A DNA stretch of 64,000 bases, taken from NCBI RefSeq assembly GCF_014633365.1, contig NC_068344.1, positions 8,447,669-8,511,668 of the forward strand, in the 5' to 3' direction. Under the pieces are notes generated by a model that worked only from the letters and a program-made list of their open reading frames with translations, was not told the DNA's origin and ran no database searches. Positions within the stretch are counted from its first letter, which is position 1, and each line of letters opens with the position of its first letter. The translations under genes were made by a program, and so were the position numbers. Of the stretch, positions 22,081 through 34,970 are shown piece by piece. The DNA comes from Diospyros lotus (Eukaryota > Streptophyta > Magnoliopsida > Ericales > Ebenaceae).

Positions 22081-24343
22081 ATTTATATAGGTTATATATG
22101 CTACTTAAAAGTAAAACATATATCCACTTACGTCAACATATACAAATAATATTTAAATTGACTTGAAAAGATCAGTTTTGTGGGTTAATTAGTTTCATAA
22201 AAATTACTTTCATCAAGTTAGTTAAGCAACCCAAGAGTGGCTATATATGGCTGTGACCAAAACTTCATGACAAGTATAAACGAGGTTGTAGGTTTAAATT
22301 CATCTTTCCAAACCCCTTTTCTGTAGACATTTATAATTATGTTTCATATAAAAAAATATCCTTCTACTTCTTGCAACATAGCCAAATGGTTATAATAAAT
22401 TTAAATGAGTATAAGAATATTTGACATCTAAATACATTATTTCTAGTTTTTATACGTTTTGTAGCTTGCTGGTTTTTATTTTTTATACTCATTGATCTCA
22501 AAACGTAACCAGAATGGGTTTAATTGTTTGTTTTAATTTATAATAAATTAAATTTTTTGGAAAAAATAAAAACAAGAAAAACATGTTTTTTTGTTTCAAT
22601 TTTATTTCACTTCCCTTATTATTGGAGGCAGAGGAGAAAAGAGAAATAATTAATAGAAAATTCAAACAAAGTAAAGAGGAAATTATTTGTTGCCTTTCTA
22701 ATTTCAGGTTATTTAAAGGCTAAACTCTAATACTATGTTAAGAGATATAATTTCAGGTTATTTAAACGCCAACTGTTCACTGCTATTTAATTGGGCAAAA
22801 GGGGATGAGAATTACAATACAAGAATCGCTAAATATGCATGTTTGAGATGATGAAATAATGAAGGAATTTGCAGCTCAAGCACGGCAGTGAATTGACCCC
22901 GAAGACTTCGTCCCAATCACCATAAAGCATCCCATTGCCTAGCTGCTTCCTCATCGGCCCGCCCCTCCAACTTGCGAAGACTTCTGACTCTTCTTCGTCC
23001 ACGGGGTAGGGGGCTCAGACTCGCTCATTAGTCATCATCTCTTACTTCTCTTTCCCATCCCATCCCACACTAGACGGCAAGCTTTCTCACAATCTTCCAA
23101 AGCGGTGTCAATTTCATTGAAAATGCTACCATACTTGAAGAGTATTGGTGGTGCTCTGTAAAATACAAAAGTTGGTTAATATTAAACACCGTTCACATTG
23201 TATTGATAATTAATTTCAGATTAAGCATTGCCATTTGATAATTGAATATGTGTGCAAAACTAATAAGAATATGTTAAAAGTGAAAACTAAGAAAAGTTGG
23301 TGGGATTTTATTGTATTGTATTGTCTTTAAATATTGAAATAGTCAAAGTTGAAATTAAATGTTACATATATACTGAAATTTGTAAAGTGGGGCCATCCTA
23401 GAATTTTAGATACCATGGTGGGAAAATCCCGAGAATTTGTAAAGTTTTAAAGAAGAATGATAGTTATGGTCATTTGGTATAAATATTAAATTGTGATGAG
23501 ATAAAATTAATAATAAAATAAAATAATAATATGATTAAATAATATTGCTTAATAGTTTGTAGAGAAATATTTCTGAAGGTAAAACTATTCCTTATTTGTT
23601 TTAAAAAAGGGATTTGATATTAAAATACCTTAGCTTAATTTTTCGTTTTACAAAAATGTCATCACCTACGTCCAAATTTAAAAAACTGACTTATGCCCTC
23701 AAAACCCATGGATCGGGTCAACTGACACATTAGCTTAATACAGTGGAAATACGTAAAAAATCTCAATTCATATAATACAAGGGTATTTTTGTGCAAATAT
23801 ATCATTTCTTCTCAATATAAATGCCCGGGCTAACTTATCTATAGGCAAGTTTCTCCCACTCCCGTGGGGTTAACACGCTCTTAGGACTAATGACGTTGGA
23901 GTATTTAAAATGCAAAAATTATTAAATTGTCCATGAAAGAACAACAAATCTAATTTTGTCACATATTTTTATGGTTAAATAATAAAAAGATGCTGTAGTT
24001 ACTCCTAGTTCAGTTTGAAAGATAATTACTAATAGGCGATCATTGGTTCATCACATCTTTAAGTAATTCAGAGGCCATAATTTTATCTAACTTATTATCT
24101 CTTATTCGAATGATTAAGGATAAGCATGATCTCTATTAGCTCATCTCATACTGGGAAATCTAGGATAACCATTTTATATCTATCTTTATTTGATACGAGT
24201 AATTTTCTTCAAGCTTAGCGTAGTATAGTTCAAGAATTTCAGATATGATAATTCCAACTACTTTGGTCCTAAGGTATAAAAATCACTATAGGTAAACCAA
24301 GTAATTCTGAGCATTCAATATGTTCTATTACTAATTTATTATA
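22081..24343. other. Intergenic, no gene recognised
   Basis: AT-rich sequence. A GC-richer patch at about 22880-23100 has no protein frame I can recognise. The missing first exon(s) of the receptor kinase were looked for here and not found. Confidence 0.5.
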
Positions 24344-25630
24344 TTAACTTAAGCATCGAAGACTATAATGAGAGAACAAGTCTTGCCCGTTCTTGTAGGT
24401 GCTCACATTGAGGTAGAGCTGAAGTAATTAATCCCAAATACCATCATCATTTGGTGCTCATTGTGGGGTCGAGTCAAATTATCTTTGCCTCTCAACACTA
24501 CTGAGCCTTCCAGCCTTTAATTGGTTAACTGTCATGGCCTAATCTTCTCATAGCAAGATAGATGGAAACAACTTGGAGAACCAGTCATCATTAAAGAACC
24601 TACCTCCACCACTTGCTTGTTTAGCTTGGATGGAGGCCAAGTCCAATAGTTGGTTGGTTTCTTGTACGTAGGGTATTTTTGCTAGAATGAGCAACAATGC
24701 TTGCAAGACAAGCAGTGCTAACAAAATGAGTAATGCCAATAAGATAAGAAAATACAGATGAATTTGAGCTCTCATCATTTCTAGCAAGAGAAACACCACT
24801 CAAAAAGGGAAGCCTTAGTTCTTTCCCTTCTTGAGAAGGCGAGACTTCGTAAGAGAAGCAGTTCCAACTCTTAGAAAAAGAGATCGCTGAGATGAAGAAT
24901 ATAGAAGGGGAACACCAAGCCATGAGACCAAGCTAACCCTGAGCTAAGCCGCTAACCCTGAGCTAAGCCATTTGATTAAAGGATTGCCATCGTAGCATTC
25001 CAAAATGGTTTTAGGGAAAGCCCCTTTGCCCAATCCTTTGCAAAGACACCATTGAAGATGCTCACTAAAATCCTCAACCAAGTGAATAAGTACATCAAGT
25101 CATGTTATAGGAGTTGAAGGCAAAGTGGGTCAAACTACCAAACAAAAACGAGAAGAATAAGTAACATTCTGTGTTAGATGGTGATCCCATGGTAAGATCT
25201 CAAGACCATTTAGGTCCAACCAATTCTTAGACAAGTCCAATTCATTTAACTTCTTTAAATAGTAGCTGAGTTGAGATATTGATAGCTATTGAAGACAAGG
25301 AGTACGTGAGAACTCCCCTCCCATAAGGACATCGTCAAACCATAAAAGAAACTCGGATGAGTATTGCTGCTTCCATCTGGACCATGGACATGACCTAAAG
25401 AATTGTCAATGGCTCAAGGAAGAGATTTAAGAGCTGATCAACCAGGGCTTCCTTGTGGATTTCATTGCTAGGGAATGTGATTGCCCTTGAAGAGGACGAA
25501 GCTACTTTAGGGAAAGAAATTGGTCCCTAACTATGAGAAGAGAGGGGGACTAGCTAATGGAAAAGCCATAATAACCGCTCATGTTCTAACTTTATAGGTG
25601 GCATAGTGCCCAAAAAGAGAGCAGATTAGA
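24344..25630 (+). mobile_element. Decayed Tat-lineage Ty3/gypsy relic (R/U5, PBS, gag)
   Basis: TTAACTTAAGCATCGAA (24344-24360) is the Tat-type R/U5 box seen elsewhere in the window. A TGGTGCTCATTGTGGGG stretch (24452-24468) then resembles a primer-binding region. Gag-like pieces follow: QLLEKEIAEMKN near 24860, ILNQVNKYIKS near 25075, and at 25359-25470 a frame reading EYCCFHLDHGHDLKNCQWL. One TAA stop follows, then ELINQGFLVDF, the same YxxxHxxxGH-CxxLK pattern as at 2300-2430. An 18-bp duplication of TAACCCTGAGCTAAGCC lies near 24933-24968. It is too eroded to encode protein. Confidence 0.65.
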
Positions 25631-25633
25631 CCT

Positions 25634-26393
25634 CACTAGAAAAAAATAGTTTTTAGAGATGGGATTTTGAGACATAATTTATTTTCATCTCTAATAGAGA
25701 TGGATTTTGAGACGAAAAACCAAAATCACCAAAAAAGCCTTTAGAGACATAATTTTTCTATATGTAAATTAGAGACGGAATCAGAGACGAAAAATTTTAT
25801 ATCTCTAATTTCAGAGGTGAAACATTTTCGTCTCTAAAACTTTCTTCTTTTTTTTTTTTTTTGCCAGAGACGAAATCAGAGATAGAAAAATATGTCTCTA
25901 AGATTCAAAAATGAAAAGATTTCTATCTCTAATGTCAATTTCCATTAGAAAGACAAAAATCAGAGACATAATTTTCCGTCTCTAATTTGAATAGAGAAGA
26001 AAAATATTTCGTCGTTGACAAGCATGATATTTCTTCTAATTTGAGGGTTGGCCTATGCAAACCCTTATCTCTCTTAGGTTTACCTTTATCACAGAAGTTC
26101 CCCTTTGACACCCAGGTACTCGGTGCTCGGTGTCGCCATTGATTCCCAACTCCAATTGCTTGGTCTTCGTCATAGCTTGTAGTTAATCTCTATCTCTCTA
26201 ACCATCCTTTTATCATCATTCCCCTTTGCCTCCAGTTTTCTCAGCGCTCGGTGTCACCATTTTCGTGCAATAGGAGTCGATTCACAACTCTGATTGCTTG
26301 GTGTTGTCGTCAATTCAACTTAAAAAGGTGTGATTTCTTTTGTTTTCTTCTTTTGTCTATTTCTTTGTCTTGTTTTTGGTGATTCTTGTATTG
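25634..26393 (+). mobile_element. CACTA-like transposon terminus with subterminal repeats
   Basis: The segment begins CACTAGAAAAAAATAG, like the CACTACAAGAAAA ends of plant CACTA (En/Spm) elements. It is followed to about 26010 by many direct and inverted copies of TTAGAGACG(A/G)AA and TTTCGTCTCTAA, the typical subterminal transposase-binding repeats. The rest to 26393 is T- and C-rich with no transposase domain. I found no inverted 3' terminus, so the element is truncated or non-autonomous. Confidence 0.7.
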
Positions 26394-26975
26394 CACAACA
26401 AGAAAAATGGGAAAATCTATCGTTGAAAGTTGATTTCCCGTCGTTAAAACATTTTAATGACAGGAATTTTCCTGTCGTCACTCTTCGTTATTGCCTCCGC
26501 GGATAAAAGCATTTAACGATGGGAATGATAAACCCGTCGTTAATTGTATTAACGACTGTATAATTCTTGTCGTTAAAAATAATTATCAACGATCAAATTA
26601 TAATCCAATAACGATAATATTTCTCGTTGTTAATAGTGTGAATAATTAACAACCATATGTTCTCATCATTAAAAATAATTATCAACAACCGAATTATAAC
26701 CCAATAACGATAATATTTTTCGTCATTAATAGTGTGAATAATTAACGACCATATGATTCTCGTTGTTAAAAATAATTTTTAACTATCAAACCATTTAATA
26801 ATAACGACAATATTTTCTATCGTTAATAGTGTGAACAATTAGCGACTGTATGATTCTTGTTGTTAAAAAAATGTTATTTAGCTACCAAAATATAAATCAA
26901 TAACGACATTATTTCTTGTCGTTAATAGTGTAAAAATGACAATTAGTCAGCAACGACGACGACGACATCCTGTTT
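26394..26975 (+). mobile_element. Second CACTA-like terminus, different subfamily
   Basis: It starts CACAACAAGAAAAATGGG, a variant CACTA terminus. Subterminal words GTCGTTAA and TTAACGAC alternate throughout, and four 97-bp units occupy 26548-26936. It points the same way as the terminus at 25634. No 3' end or transposase was seen. Confidence 0.65.
26548..26936. repeat. 97-bp tandem repeat, four copies
   Basis: Units start at 26548, 26645, 26741 and 26838 with ATTA(A/G)C(G/A)AC and end with TTAATAGTGTGAA. They lie within the subterminal region of the second CACTA-like element. Confidence 0.8.
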
Positions 26976-28189
26976 TGATGTAAACCACCAAACCTATATA
27001 TCATTATCTATATTAAATTAGAATAAAATTCATAAAATTAAACCTATCATTCAACTAACTTCAAAGTAATATATGTTCTACCAAAATAAAAAGTATCATT
27101 ATCCATTAATATTTACATGCCAAAAGTAGTATTTATATAAAAGTGCGTTTGATTGCAAGCATGGAATTTGAGTGGAAAGAAAATATTTTCTAGCCAATTG
27201 AATTGTCTAGAATTAAATTCTAAAAAAAATATCAATTGAAGATGTTTAATTAACTTAATTTTTTACCCAGAAAATTACATATTCTGCCTGAGTGCTGCTA
27301 AAGGATGCACCGATCAGTCTTTCTGGAGTAAAACCTAATTTAAGAGTTTGCATCCACTGGAAACCTTTAACTGCTAAAGCATGCATAGATCAGTTTTTTT
27401 TTTTTTTTTTTTTTTTTTAATTTTAGGGTAACTTTACTTCAACTTGCATCTTATTTTTTTTAATTAGATATTGTGGTTTGTAAATTATTTTTGAAATTTA
27501 TGTAATCCACATAATTATATGACATTTGAAAATTTAAGTTATATCCTTCTTAAACATTTGTGATTTGCTCTTGCTCTGGCTCTTGTAATTCTTAAATTTT
27601 AATAAATAATAAATAAAAAATTTAGGCAACCTCTAACAAGAGACAATATTACGGATTTATTGGATTAAAAGGATCAAACATGAGACTTCCCCTTTACCAA
27701 ATGTACTTTGAATCATTGGACTATCACTTTGATTATTTTTATTATTTATATGTATATATATGATATATTATTTATTTCAAGATTTTCGCTCCCAACTTTT
27801 TCCTTCCTTTTCCTATTATGATTACAGAGAGAGTAAGACTGGCTTGAATTAGGTAGGTGTGGATTGCTCTAGAATATTTAGTTTGTGGACTTTTAATAGG
27901 GAATGAAACTGAGTGACAGATGGATAAAATCTACAGTTTGATTTAATTGTTTACCTAATTTATTTAGTCAAAGATATTGTGTTATAATTTGAAGGAAAAA
28001 AAAGAAAAGGAAATGGAAAAAAGGTTAAGACAACTTAGGTGTTAATATTTAATATTTATTAAATTAATTCAAAATGTGATATTAAACTATCAAATAAATA
28101 AATAAAATCCATTATATTTCCGTATCATTATCCTTTCATCTTCATCCTCATCCTAATTAAGTAATGGCCATTGACAACTCATAATACTT
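26976..28189. other. AT-rich intergenic sequence
   Basis: No gene or element was recognised. It includes a poly(T) tract at 27397-27418. Confidence 0.5.
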
Positions 28190-28720
28190 CTCTTCAAGAA
28201 CACAAAAGCTATATACATTTGGCACCAATTGTTGGTGAGATGGGCATGAGATTGTCAATTCATAGGTCAACAACAAGGATAAAAACAATCGATTAATTTT
28301 TATGTAGTAGTTGTCGATCGTACTTAGCCGGGAGCTATCATTTAACTAGTTGATAGGCTTGGGCAGTCGATCAATAACAAGGTCTCAAGTGGTTGACCAT
28401 TCCTCATGAACGGTCAATAATTTGGCCTTTATATTTTAAAAATTTTGCTTCATTTTTCGAGTGTTTCAAAATCAATTTTGATGAATCAAATTTAAATGAT
28501 TCTTTTGACATAAAAACTTGTTCTTCAAATGCTGTCAAGAGATTTGAGAATGAAATTGTTGACATTGGTTGAGATTGATTTTCATGATGTGAAATTGATT
28601 TTCATTTTGGTGCTTAAAGAACTCATAAAATGATTTAAGTGCACCAAGTATATAAATATTTTGATAAAATTTTTATTGAAAAAATAATATTATTTTTCAT
28701 CATCAAAATAACACGATAAA
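28190..28720 (-). mobile_element. Copia LTR relic (related to the LTR at 44669)
   Basis: Read on the minus strand, the sequence shares blocks in order with 44690-45000: TTTTGATGATGAAAAA, ACCAAAATGAAAATCAATTT, AAAAGAATCATTT, and AAGGCCAAATTATTGACCG. I infer an old LTR of the same copia family, oriented the other way. Ends were not found. Confidence 0.5.
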
Positions 28721-29074
28721 CAATGCCGATGAGCATTTGAAATTGTTTTGGGCATGACTCGATCTAGTGTTCGAGAAAATGGTGATAAGTATGGAGTGAG
28801 AATCAATTTGTTGTCCGAAAAAGCAAGAGTGGTGCCTTGGAAGGTTCCCCAAGGAGGTCACCGAAAGGAGATGGGCTAGAGAGTCTTCGGATGGTATGTG
28901 GCTTGAAGGGGACTTCGGCAAAAAGTGGAGCCCGAAGGTAGATGAAAATCCATAATTAAAATTAAATAATATTTGAACTATAATTAAAAAATAAAGAAAA
29001 GTGTGCTCTGTTTTTAACAATAAACCAAAAAACAATTGCACACATGACCAGATTTATAAGAAAAATAAGTGAAA
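28721..29074. other. Spacer, no feature recognised
   Basis: Moderately GC-rich sequence. The minus-strand frame at 28703-29041 has no recognisable domain. Confidence 0.4.
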
Positions 29075-30605
29075 ATTTTCCAATATAAATTAAAATATTT
29101 ATGCTTTTATTACCCACTTCATCAATATATTTATTACCAAAAACTGATATTCTTAAGTAACTTTTATATTCCAGGCAAAAAAAGGAAATTTTTATATAAA
29201 TACTCTAAATGGAATGGTTTGGGTTAATTATCAAGGTTGCGTTCTCTTTATTTTTTAATTTTAATTTTTGAATTCATTTTTCAATTTTTTTATTTTGGTA
29301 ATCAATTTTCAGAAAATTGAAAATGCGTTCTCTTTGTCATTTTAATAAACTATTTCTCAAAACAAAATTTCAAAGAGAATGCTCTTTGAAATTTTGAAAA
29401 TAATTTTTTAATGAAATTTTATTAAATTAATTTAATTATCCAAAAAATTAAAACTATTTAATTTTAAATAAATAAATAAATTAACTTGAAAAAAATAACA
29501 AGTGCGATCATAATGTGATTATAAATAGGAAGCATTAAAATAAAAATTAAAGAAATGAACTAATATTACATAATGTGATTATAAATGATAAGATTCATTA
29601 GAAAATACATTTATTTTAAAATTTTGAGAAAAATTATTTTATAATATTTTATTGAATGAATTTAATTATTAAATGATAAAATTAACTCTTTTTAATAAAA
29701 TTTTACTATTAAAATAAAATAATAAATTTAATTTATAAATTGTTGACATCTAGTGATAATTTATATTAAATATTATTATACATAATATGTGTAAGATACT
29801 TAATAATATACTATATGTTGTCCTATATTTTTAATTATAATATAAATATATTATATTTTTTAAATTTTAAATCAATATATAATTTTATTTTTAAAATTTA
29901 AAAATAATTTTTTTTCTTCCTTCTTTTCTTTTTTTTCCCTTTTCTTTTTTAGAGCCAAAACATGAAAAATAGATTATATTTTCCATATTTTGGATTTAAA
30001 GATTGTTTTGGTTAAAAACAACTTTTGAGTTTCCTTTATAATTTTTTTTATTTTCAAAAATGTATTTTTGAAAATGAAAAAATAAACACATTTTTATTAT
30101 TTTAAAAAATTAAAAATTAAAAATGATCTCAAAACAACAAAGAGAATGGAGATCTAACTTCTCTATCACTAATTAGACTAAATTAAGGTAGTGTGGTCCT
30201 TTTTTTCTTCTTTTTTGTTATTTATTTGAAAAAACTGAATTTTTGCTGATTTTTAATTTTTTCTGATTTTTTGTTGAGATTTGTTTGGTCTTTTTTGCTG
30301 GATTTTTTTGAAAAAAATGAAATTTTTGCTGAAACAATACAAATAAAATGAAAATCAAAACTAAAAAACACTCCCAATATTTTCAAATAGCCCCTTAACA
30401 AGTTTGCTCGGGCATGATCTCAATATTTCTGTTATATAAAAACTATTTTTTTATGTTACCAATAGATAATCATTTGAAACTGATGTTGAAATGGAAAGTG
30501 GCATAAATGTGGATAAAGATGAACAGGAGGACAGAATAGTAAAACAAGCACTCTAATATACGTTGAAGGAGATGGAAGGTTACTTCCAATGAATTGTGCA
30601 ATCTC
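29075..30605 (+). repeat. Dispersed repeat, copy A (interrupted)
   Basis: Both flanks of this segment match, in reverse orientation, the segment at 56610-57490. Left flank blocks TTTATTACCCACTTC, ATATTCTTAAGTAAC and CTAAATGGAATGG match near 57340-57460. Right flank blocks AAATAGCCCCTT, GATAATCATTTGAAACTG, GGAGATGGAAGGTTAC and GAATTGTGCAA match near 56620-56880. Copy A holds about 0.9 kb more than copy B, at about 29240-30150. The family is unknown. Confidence 0.7.
29235..30150. mobile_element. Candidate inverted-repeat transposon (MITE-like) inside copy A
   Basis: This AT-rich stretch is absent from the other copy. It begins near GTTGCGTTCTCTTTATTTTT and ends near AAAACAACAAAGAGAATGG, which are inverted relative to each other. 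GCGTTCTCTTT recurs inside at about 29324. Exact termini and target duplication could not be fixed. Confidence 0.4.
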
Positions 30606-31427
30606 AAAACTCCTCTTTTTCTTTCATTTTCTCAATGGATAAAGTCTGCTTGGTTGCTCCGATTCTGAGACGATTCGTCCCTTTCTTTCTGTACAGAGGA
30701 TCACAAACTTCAACATTGTTAGGTACTTTTCTCTGCCAATATTCAATTTGTTTCCTTTCTGCCTTTTTGGGCTTCTGTGCTTAGACCTAGGGCTTCTTAT
30801 CAGCATCCTGGTAGTATGGATTTCATAAAATCATTACTTTGTTTCTTTTATATATCTACTTGTGTTTTGAATGTTGATATGCTGTTGGACGTTGATGTGG
30901 CTGATCGAGTGAAATTAAAATCAATTTTGCCCCTTTTGCCCTTTGTAAATGTGATATCACATCTACAGGGTGCCAAAGTTGTAACATAAGTTTCTCACTT
31001 ATTTTGTTCCAGCATTCAGATTATGTTATAGGGTATCTTATTGTTATTCTTTCTTTTTCAAGCAGCCTTAGTTATGATGACCTAAATATTATCTTCCTTT
31101 ATCATTTTAATTTTTTTAGGACTAGTGCATTTATCTTGCTGATGTTTTATTTTTATTTGGAGGATTCGCCATGGCGACACCAAATGTCATGCAAATAAGG
31201 TCAAAGGGAGACAGATAGATAGATTTCCGTTTAGAAAAAGAAAAATTCTTAAGTGGGTATGAAATATATAGACAAGCTAAAACTGTGAGTGCAACTATAG
31301 CTTCTAGCTAGGAATTTACAATTTGAACATGCTTAGAGAAAAGCATGCAATGACATTTTGAAAATATAGGATCTAAAGATAAATCAACAAGAGACTAAGC
31401 ATGTAAGACATGATACAAAAGAGAGAT
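30606..31427 (+). other. Possible host exon remnants, unidentified
   Basis: A frame starting MDKVCLVAPILRR at 30634 runs to a plausible splice donor (TTAG/GTACTT, about 30721), and a second short block LRPRASYQHPG ends at another donor-like GTAGTATGG near 30813. The first block could be an organelle-type presequence. I recognise no protein, so this is only a hint of former coding sequence. The rest is AT-rich. Confidence 0.25.
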
Positions 31428-32052
31428 TGTTAGAGAAACGCACAACACTCTAGAGATTCTCTCAACTCAACTAGCTTACTATCAACTCAAGAACACACCG
31501 ATAATGGAAACACATATAGGAGAAACACAAACAAACATACACACGCCAAGAACACACAAGAATTATCCTGGTTCGATCTTGAAAACAACACTTACATCCA
31601 GACTGCTAGGCACCAATCTAATCCATTACCTTGAAACATCCATGGGATAATTACAACAAGAACGGAATCCCCTTCCGCCCATATACATTGAGGCTATAAG
31701 GATCCTAGAGAATACAAGCTATAAACCAGCCACTCTCTATCACTCGCACTCAATCCCAAATACAAGATAGAAACCATAAGCTATACTTCTTAGATATAGG
31801 CGCACTAAAAAACTCTCTGCCGCTACACCTATCCTACGACCCCTATTTATAAGCTATAGGGGTGAGGTGTTACAAGATAAAATAACTAACTACCCAACTA
31901 ACCGAACTAACCTAATTGGACAGCTGCCCCTTCTAGAAACAAACCTTCTAGACGAGAAATTAATTCTAACACTAAAACAGAAAAAGAAAACATGCAGCAA
32001 TATAAAGAAACTTGTTGTTTACATTTAATCTAATCTAATACAAATGATTTTA
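31428..32052 (-). repeat. 3' LTR of the copia element
   Basis: On the plus strand it begins TGTTAGAGAAACGCACAAC, identical to the other LTR. A TATA box (CTTATAAATA on the minus strand) lies at 31844-31853. Confidence 0.85.
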
Positions 32053-32099
32053 CTCCTAGGAGCTCACTAACTAGACCCTTAAGCCACATAGCTTCCTTA

Positions 32100-33600
32100 A
32101 TTGCATCAGAAACAACTATGTATTCTATCTCGATGGTGGACACTGCTACCACATGTTGCAGGCCTGACTACCAACTAATTGTAGAATTCCATAGCCTAAA
32201 GACATAGCCGGTTGTGGATCTTCTCTTGTCTATATCGGCAGCATAGTCGGCATTCGAGTATCCTAGGATACTAGCTTCATCTCCTATGTTAGCTCTACAA
32301 TAGGTTAAAGCATTTCTTATAGACCCTTTAATATATCTAAACATCCATTTCACTGCCATCTAGTGAGATTTCCCTAGATTGGCCATAAATCGTCTGATAA
32401 CACTCATTCCATGTGCCAAATTAGGCCAAGTACACACCATGCTATACATGATGTTGTTTACTGCACTCGAGTAAGGGATATGATCAATTTCCCTCTTCTA
32501 TTCCTCATTTTTAGGGGACTGGTCTGAGGATAACTTGAAATGTGCAACAAAAGGCAGACTGATTGCCTTAGCTTCAGCCATACTGAATCTAACTAGCAAC
32601 TTTGCTAAGTAGGATTTCTAATAAAGATATATCTTCCTATGGTGCTTATCTCTTGAAATTTCCATCCCTAGAATTTTTATAGCTTCCCCAAGCTCTTTCA
32701 TTTCAAATTTAGCCCACAATTTATCCTTGAGAAGCTGGATTTCTTGAGAAGATTGACTTGCTATAAGCATGTCATCTACATAGAGCAATAAATATATGGA
32801 AATACTAGAAGAGGTGTGTTTGAAATAGGTGCAACAATCATAGGAACTCTTAAAATACCCTTGGCCTAACATAACCGAATCAAATTTTCGGTACCATTGC
32901 CTAGGGACTGCTTAAGTCCATACAAGGACTTTCTAAGTAAGCATACTTTCTCCACCTCTCCCTTAGCTTCAAAACCTTTCGGTTGATCCATCAAAATCCT
33001 TCCTCTAAGTCTCCATGGAGGAAGGCGGTTGTAACATCCATTTGCTCAAGATATAAGTTCAATTGAGCAGTGATGGCTAGGAGAATTCTTATGGAAGTGT
33101 GCCTTACAACTGGAGAGAACACTTCATTAAAATAAACTCCCTGAACTTGAGTGAAGCCCCTAGGCACTAGTTTGGCCTTAAACCTAGACTTAGAATTTTC
33201 TCTTGCTCCCTCTTTAATTTTATACAGCCATTTGCAGCCTACCACACGCTGTCCTCTTGGTTTTTCAACTAATTCCCAAATGTGATTCTTCTTAAGAGAT
33301 GCAATTTCTGATTTCATAGCTTTCAGCCAATTTCCTGCATCTTTAGAGGCCATTGCCTCTTCATATGTAAGGGATTCCTCTCCTATAGATTCTGTAGTGC
33401 TATTAAAAGCATAGGCTACCAGGTCTGAGAAGCCATATCTTTGGGGAGGTCTACGGGATCTAGGCTGCCTATCTCTTGCCACATTATATCTATCACGATT
33501 AGGAGGTTCTCTAAGGCTTGAGTCTACGTCACTGTCACCTTTTTCTTCTTCCACTTGGGAAGATCCTTGGTCTTGGTCTTGGTTATTTAAAGGTTCAGGA
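32100..33600 (-). pseudogene. Copia reverse transcriptase and RNase H
   Basis: The RT begins after a Pro/Glu/Arg-rich linker, with WLKAMKSEIASLKKNHIWEL, VGCKWLYKIKEG and MDVTTAFLHGDLEE. The frame stops at 32991, then resumes around a YLLLYVDDMLIA catalytic block (32872-32618), with both Asp intact. RNase H follows at 32359-32100: VKWMFRYIKG, LGYSNADYAAD, RRSTTGYVF, and a TAG stop where the SW motif ends. The order RT then RNase H after integrase is diagnostic for Ty1/copia. Confidence 0.9.
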
Positions 33601-33858
33601 TCAAACTATTCAAAATATGAGATATCTTGAGTCAAATTTGGGTTTTCATTTGGGATCTCCACCTGAACTATTTCTCTAGGTTCTTCTTGATTTGACTGGG
33701 GTTCATTGCTTCCTAATTTTAGGATAGAGTCCTCATCAAATGTTACATCTCTTGTAACTATGGTCTTAGCTCCATCCGATTCTAAGTTCCATAGTTTGTA
33801 ACCTTCAACACCTGATGGGTAATCGATAAAGAGGCATTTCTTAGCCCTAGGTTCTAGT

Positions 33859-34970
33859 TTACCTTACTTTACATGAGCATAGATGGGCTAAGCTTGGTTT
33901 ATGACCGGTCCATTTTTCATAAGGGGTTTGGAGGCTGATAGCTTTTGAGGGGGTTCTATTGAGGACATGGGTTGTAGCAGCAATTGCTTCCCCCCAAAAA
34001 GACTTAGATAATTGAGCATGAAACAACATGCACCTTACCCTTTCCAAGAACGTCCTATTCATCTTCTCGGCAATCCCATTTTGCTTGGGATTTTCAGGAG
34101 CTATAAGATGTCTAATTATGCCACCATCTTTACACATTTGGTCAAACACTTTATTACAAAATTCTAACCCATTATCAGTTCTAATTACCTTAACCACCCT
34201 ACCCTTTGGTTTTCTACCATACTCTTCCATGATTTCAATGTGTAAAAAGTGTTATCTTTAGATTTTAGAACATATACCCACAACATTCTTGAGAAATCAT
34301 CTATAATCGATAGAAAATATCGAGAACCTCCACGGGTTTCTATTTGGGCTGGACCCCATAAATCTGAATGTATGTAATCTAGGGGTGCTTTAGAAGAATG
34401 GATTGCTGATTTGCTAAATTTTACTTTGGCTGCCTTATCTAAAATACATGATTCACATTTAGTTAATTCTAGAGACTGCCCCACATCTAAAATACCCTGG
34501 CTAGCAAGTTCCTTGAGCCCTTGCTCACTTATGTGTGACATTCTTAGATGCCACATACTTGCTTTAGATTTAGAATTACTGTTGGCCACTGAAACTTCAC
34601 CACATAAAGTGGTGGCCTGCAATAGGTAAATTCCATTCTTTAAAATAGCCTTCATACAAATTAATGACCCTTTTGAAATCTAAAATGATCCACTATCACC
34701 TTTAAACTTAAAACCATTTTTGTCTAGCTCTCCAAGAGAAACCAAGTTTCTCTTCAAATCAGGGACATACCTCACTGATGTGAGGGTTTTTATGGAGCCA
34801 TCATGAAGTTTTAACCTAATATCTCCAACCCCTTGAACCGTACATTCATGGTCATTGCCAAGCAAGACCTTTCCACCACTAATTTCCCTGAAATTTTGCA
34901 GCCATTGCTTTCTTGGAGTCATGTGAAAAGAGCAGCCAGAGTCTAGAACCCACTCTAGGTTGTCGGACAT
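33859..34970 (-). pseudogene. Copia protease and integrase
   Basis: The protease active site reads WVLDSGCSFHMTP (catalytic DSG intact) near 34940. A pre-integrase block follows with LWHLR-type MWHLRMSHISEQGLKELA and a CESCILDKAAKVKF zinc segment. The integrase core shows DYIHSDLWGPAQIE (first Asp), VIRTDNGLEFCN (second Asp) and ENPKQNGIAEKMNRTF (Glu). A break lies between 34230 and 34185, where two overlapping frames join, and another stop follows near 33859. Confidence 0.9.

Noticed and set aside
24548..24923. Minus-strand Leu-rich frames as membrane proteins
   Set aside because: They lie antisense to Tat gag-like sequence (QLLEKEIAEMKN on the plus strand) and are probably shadows.
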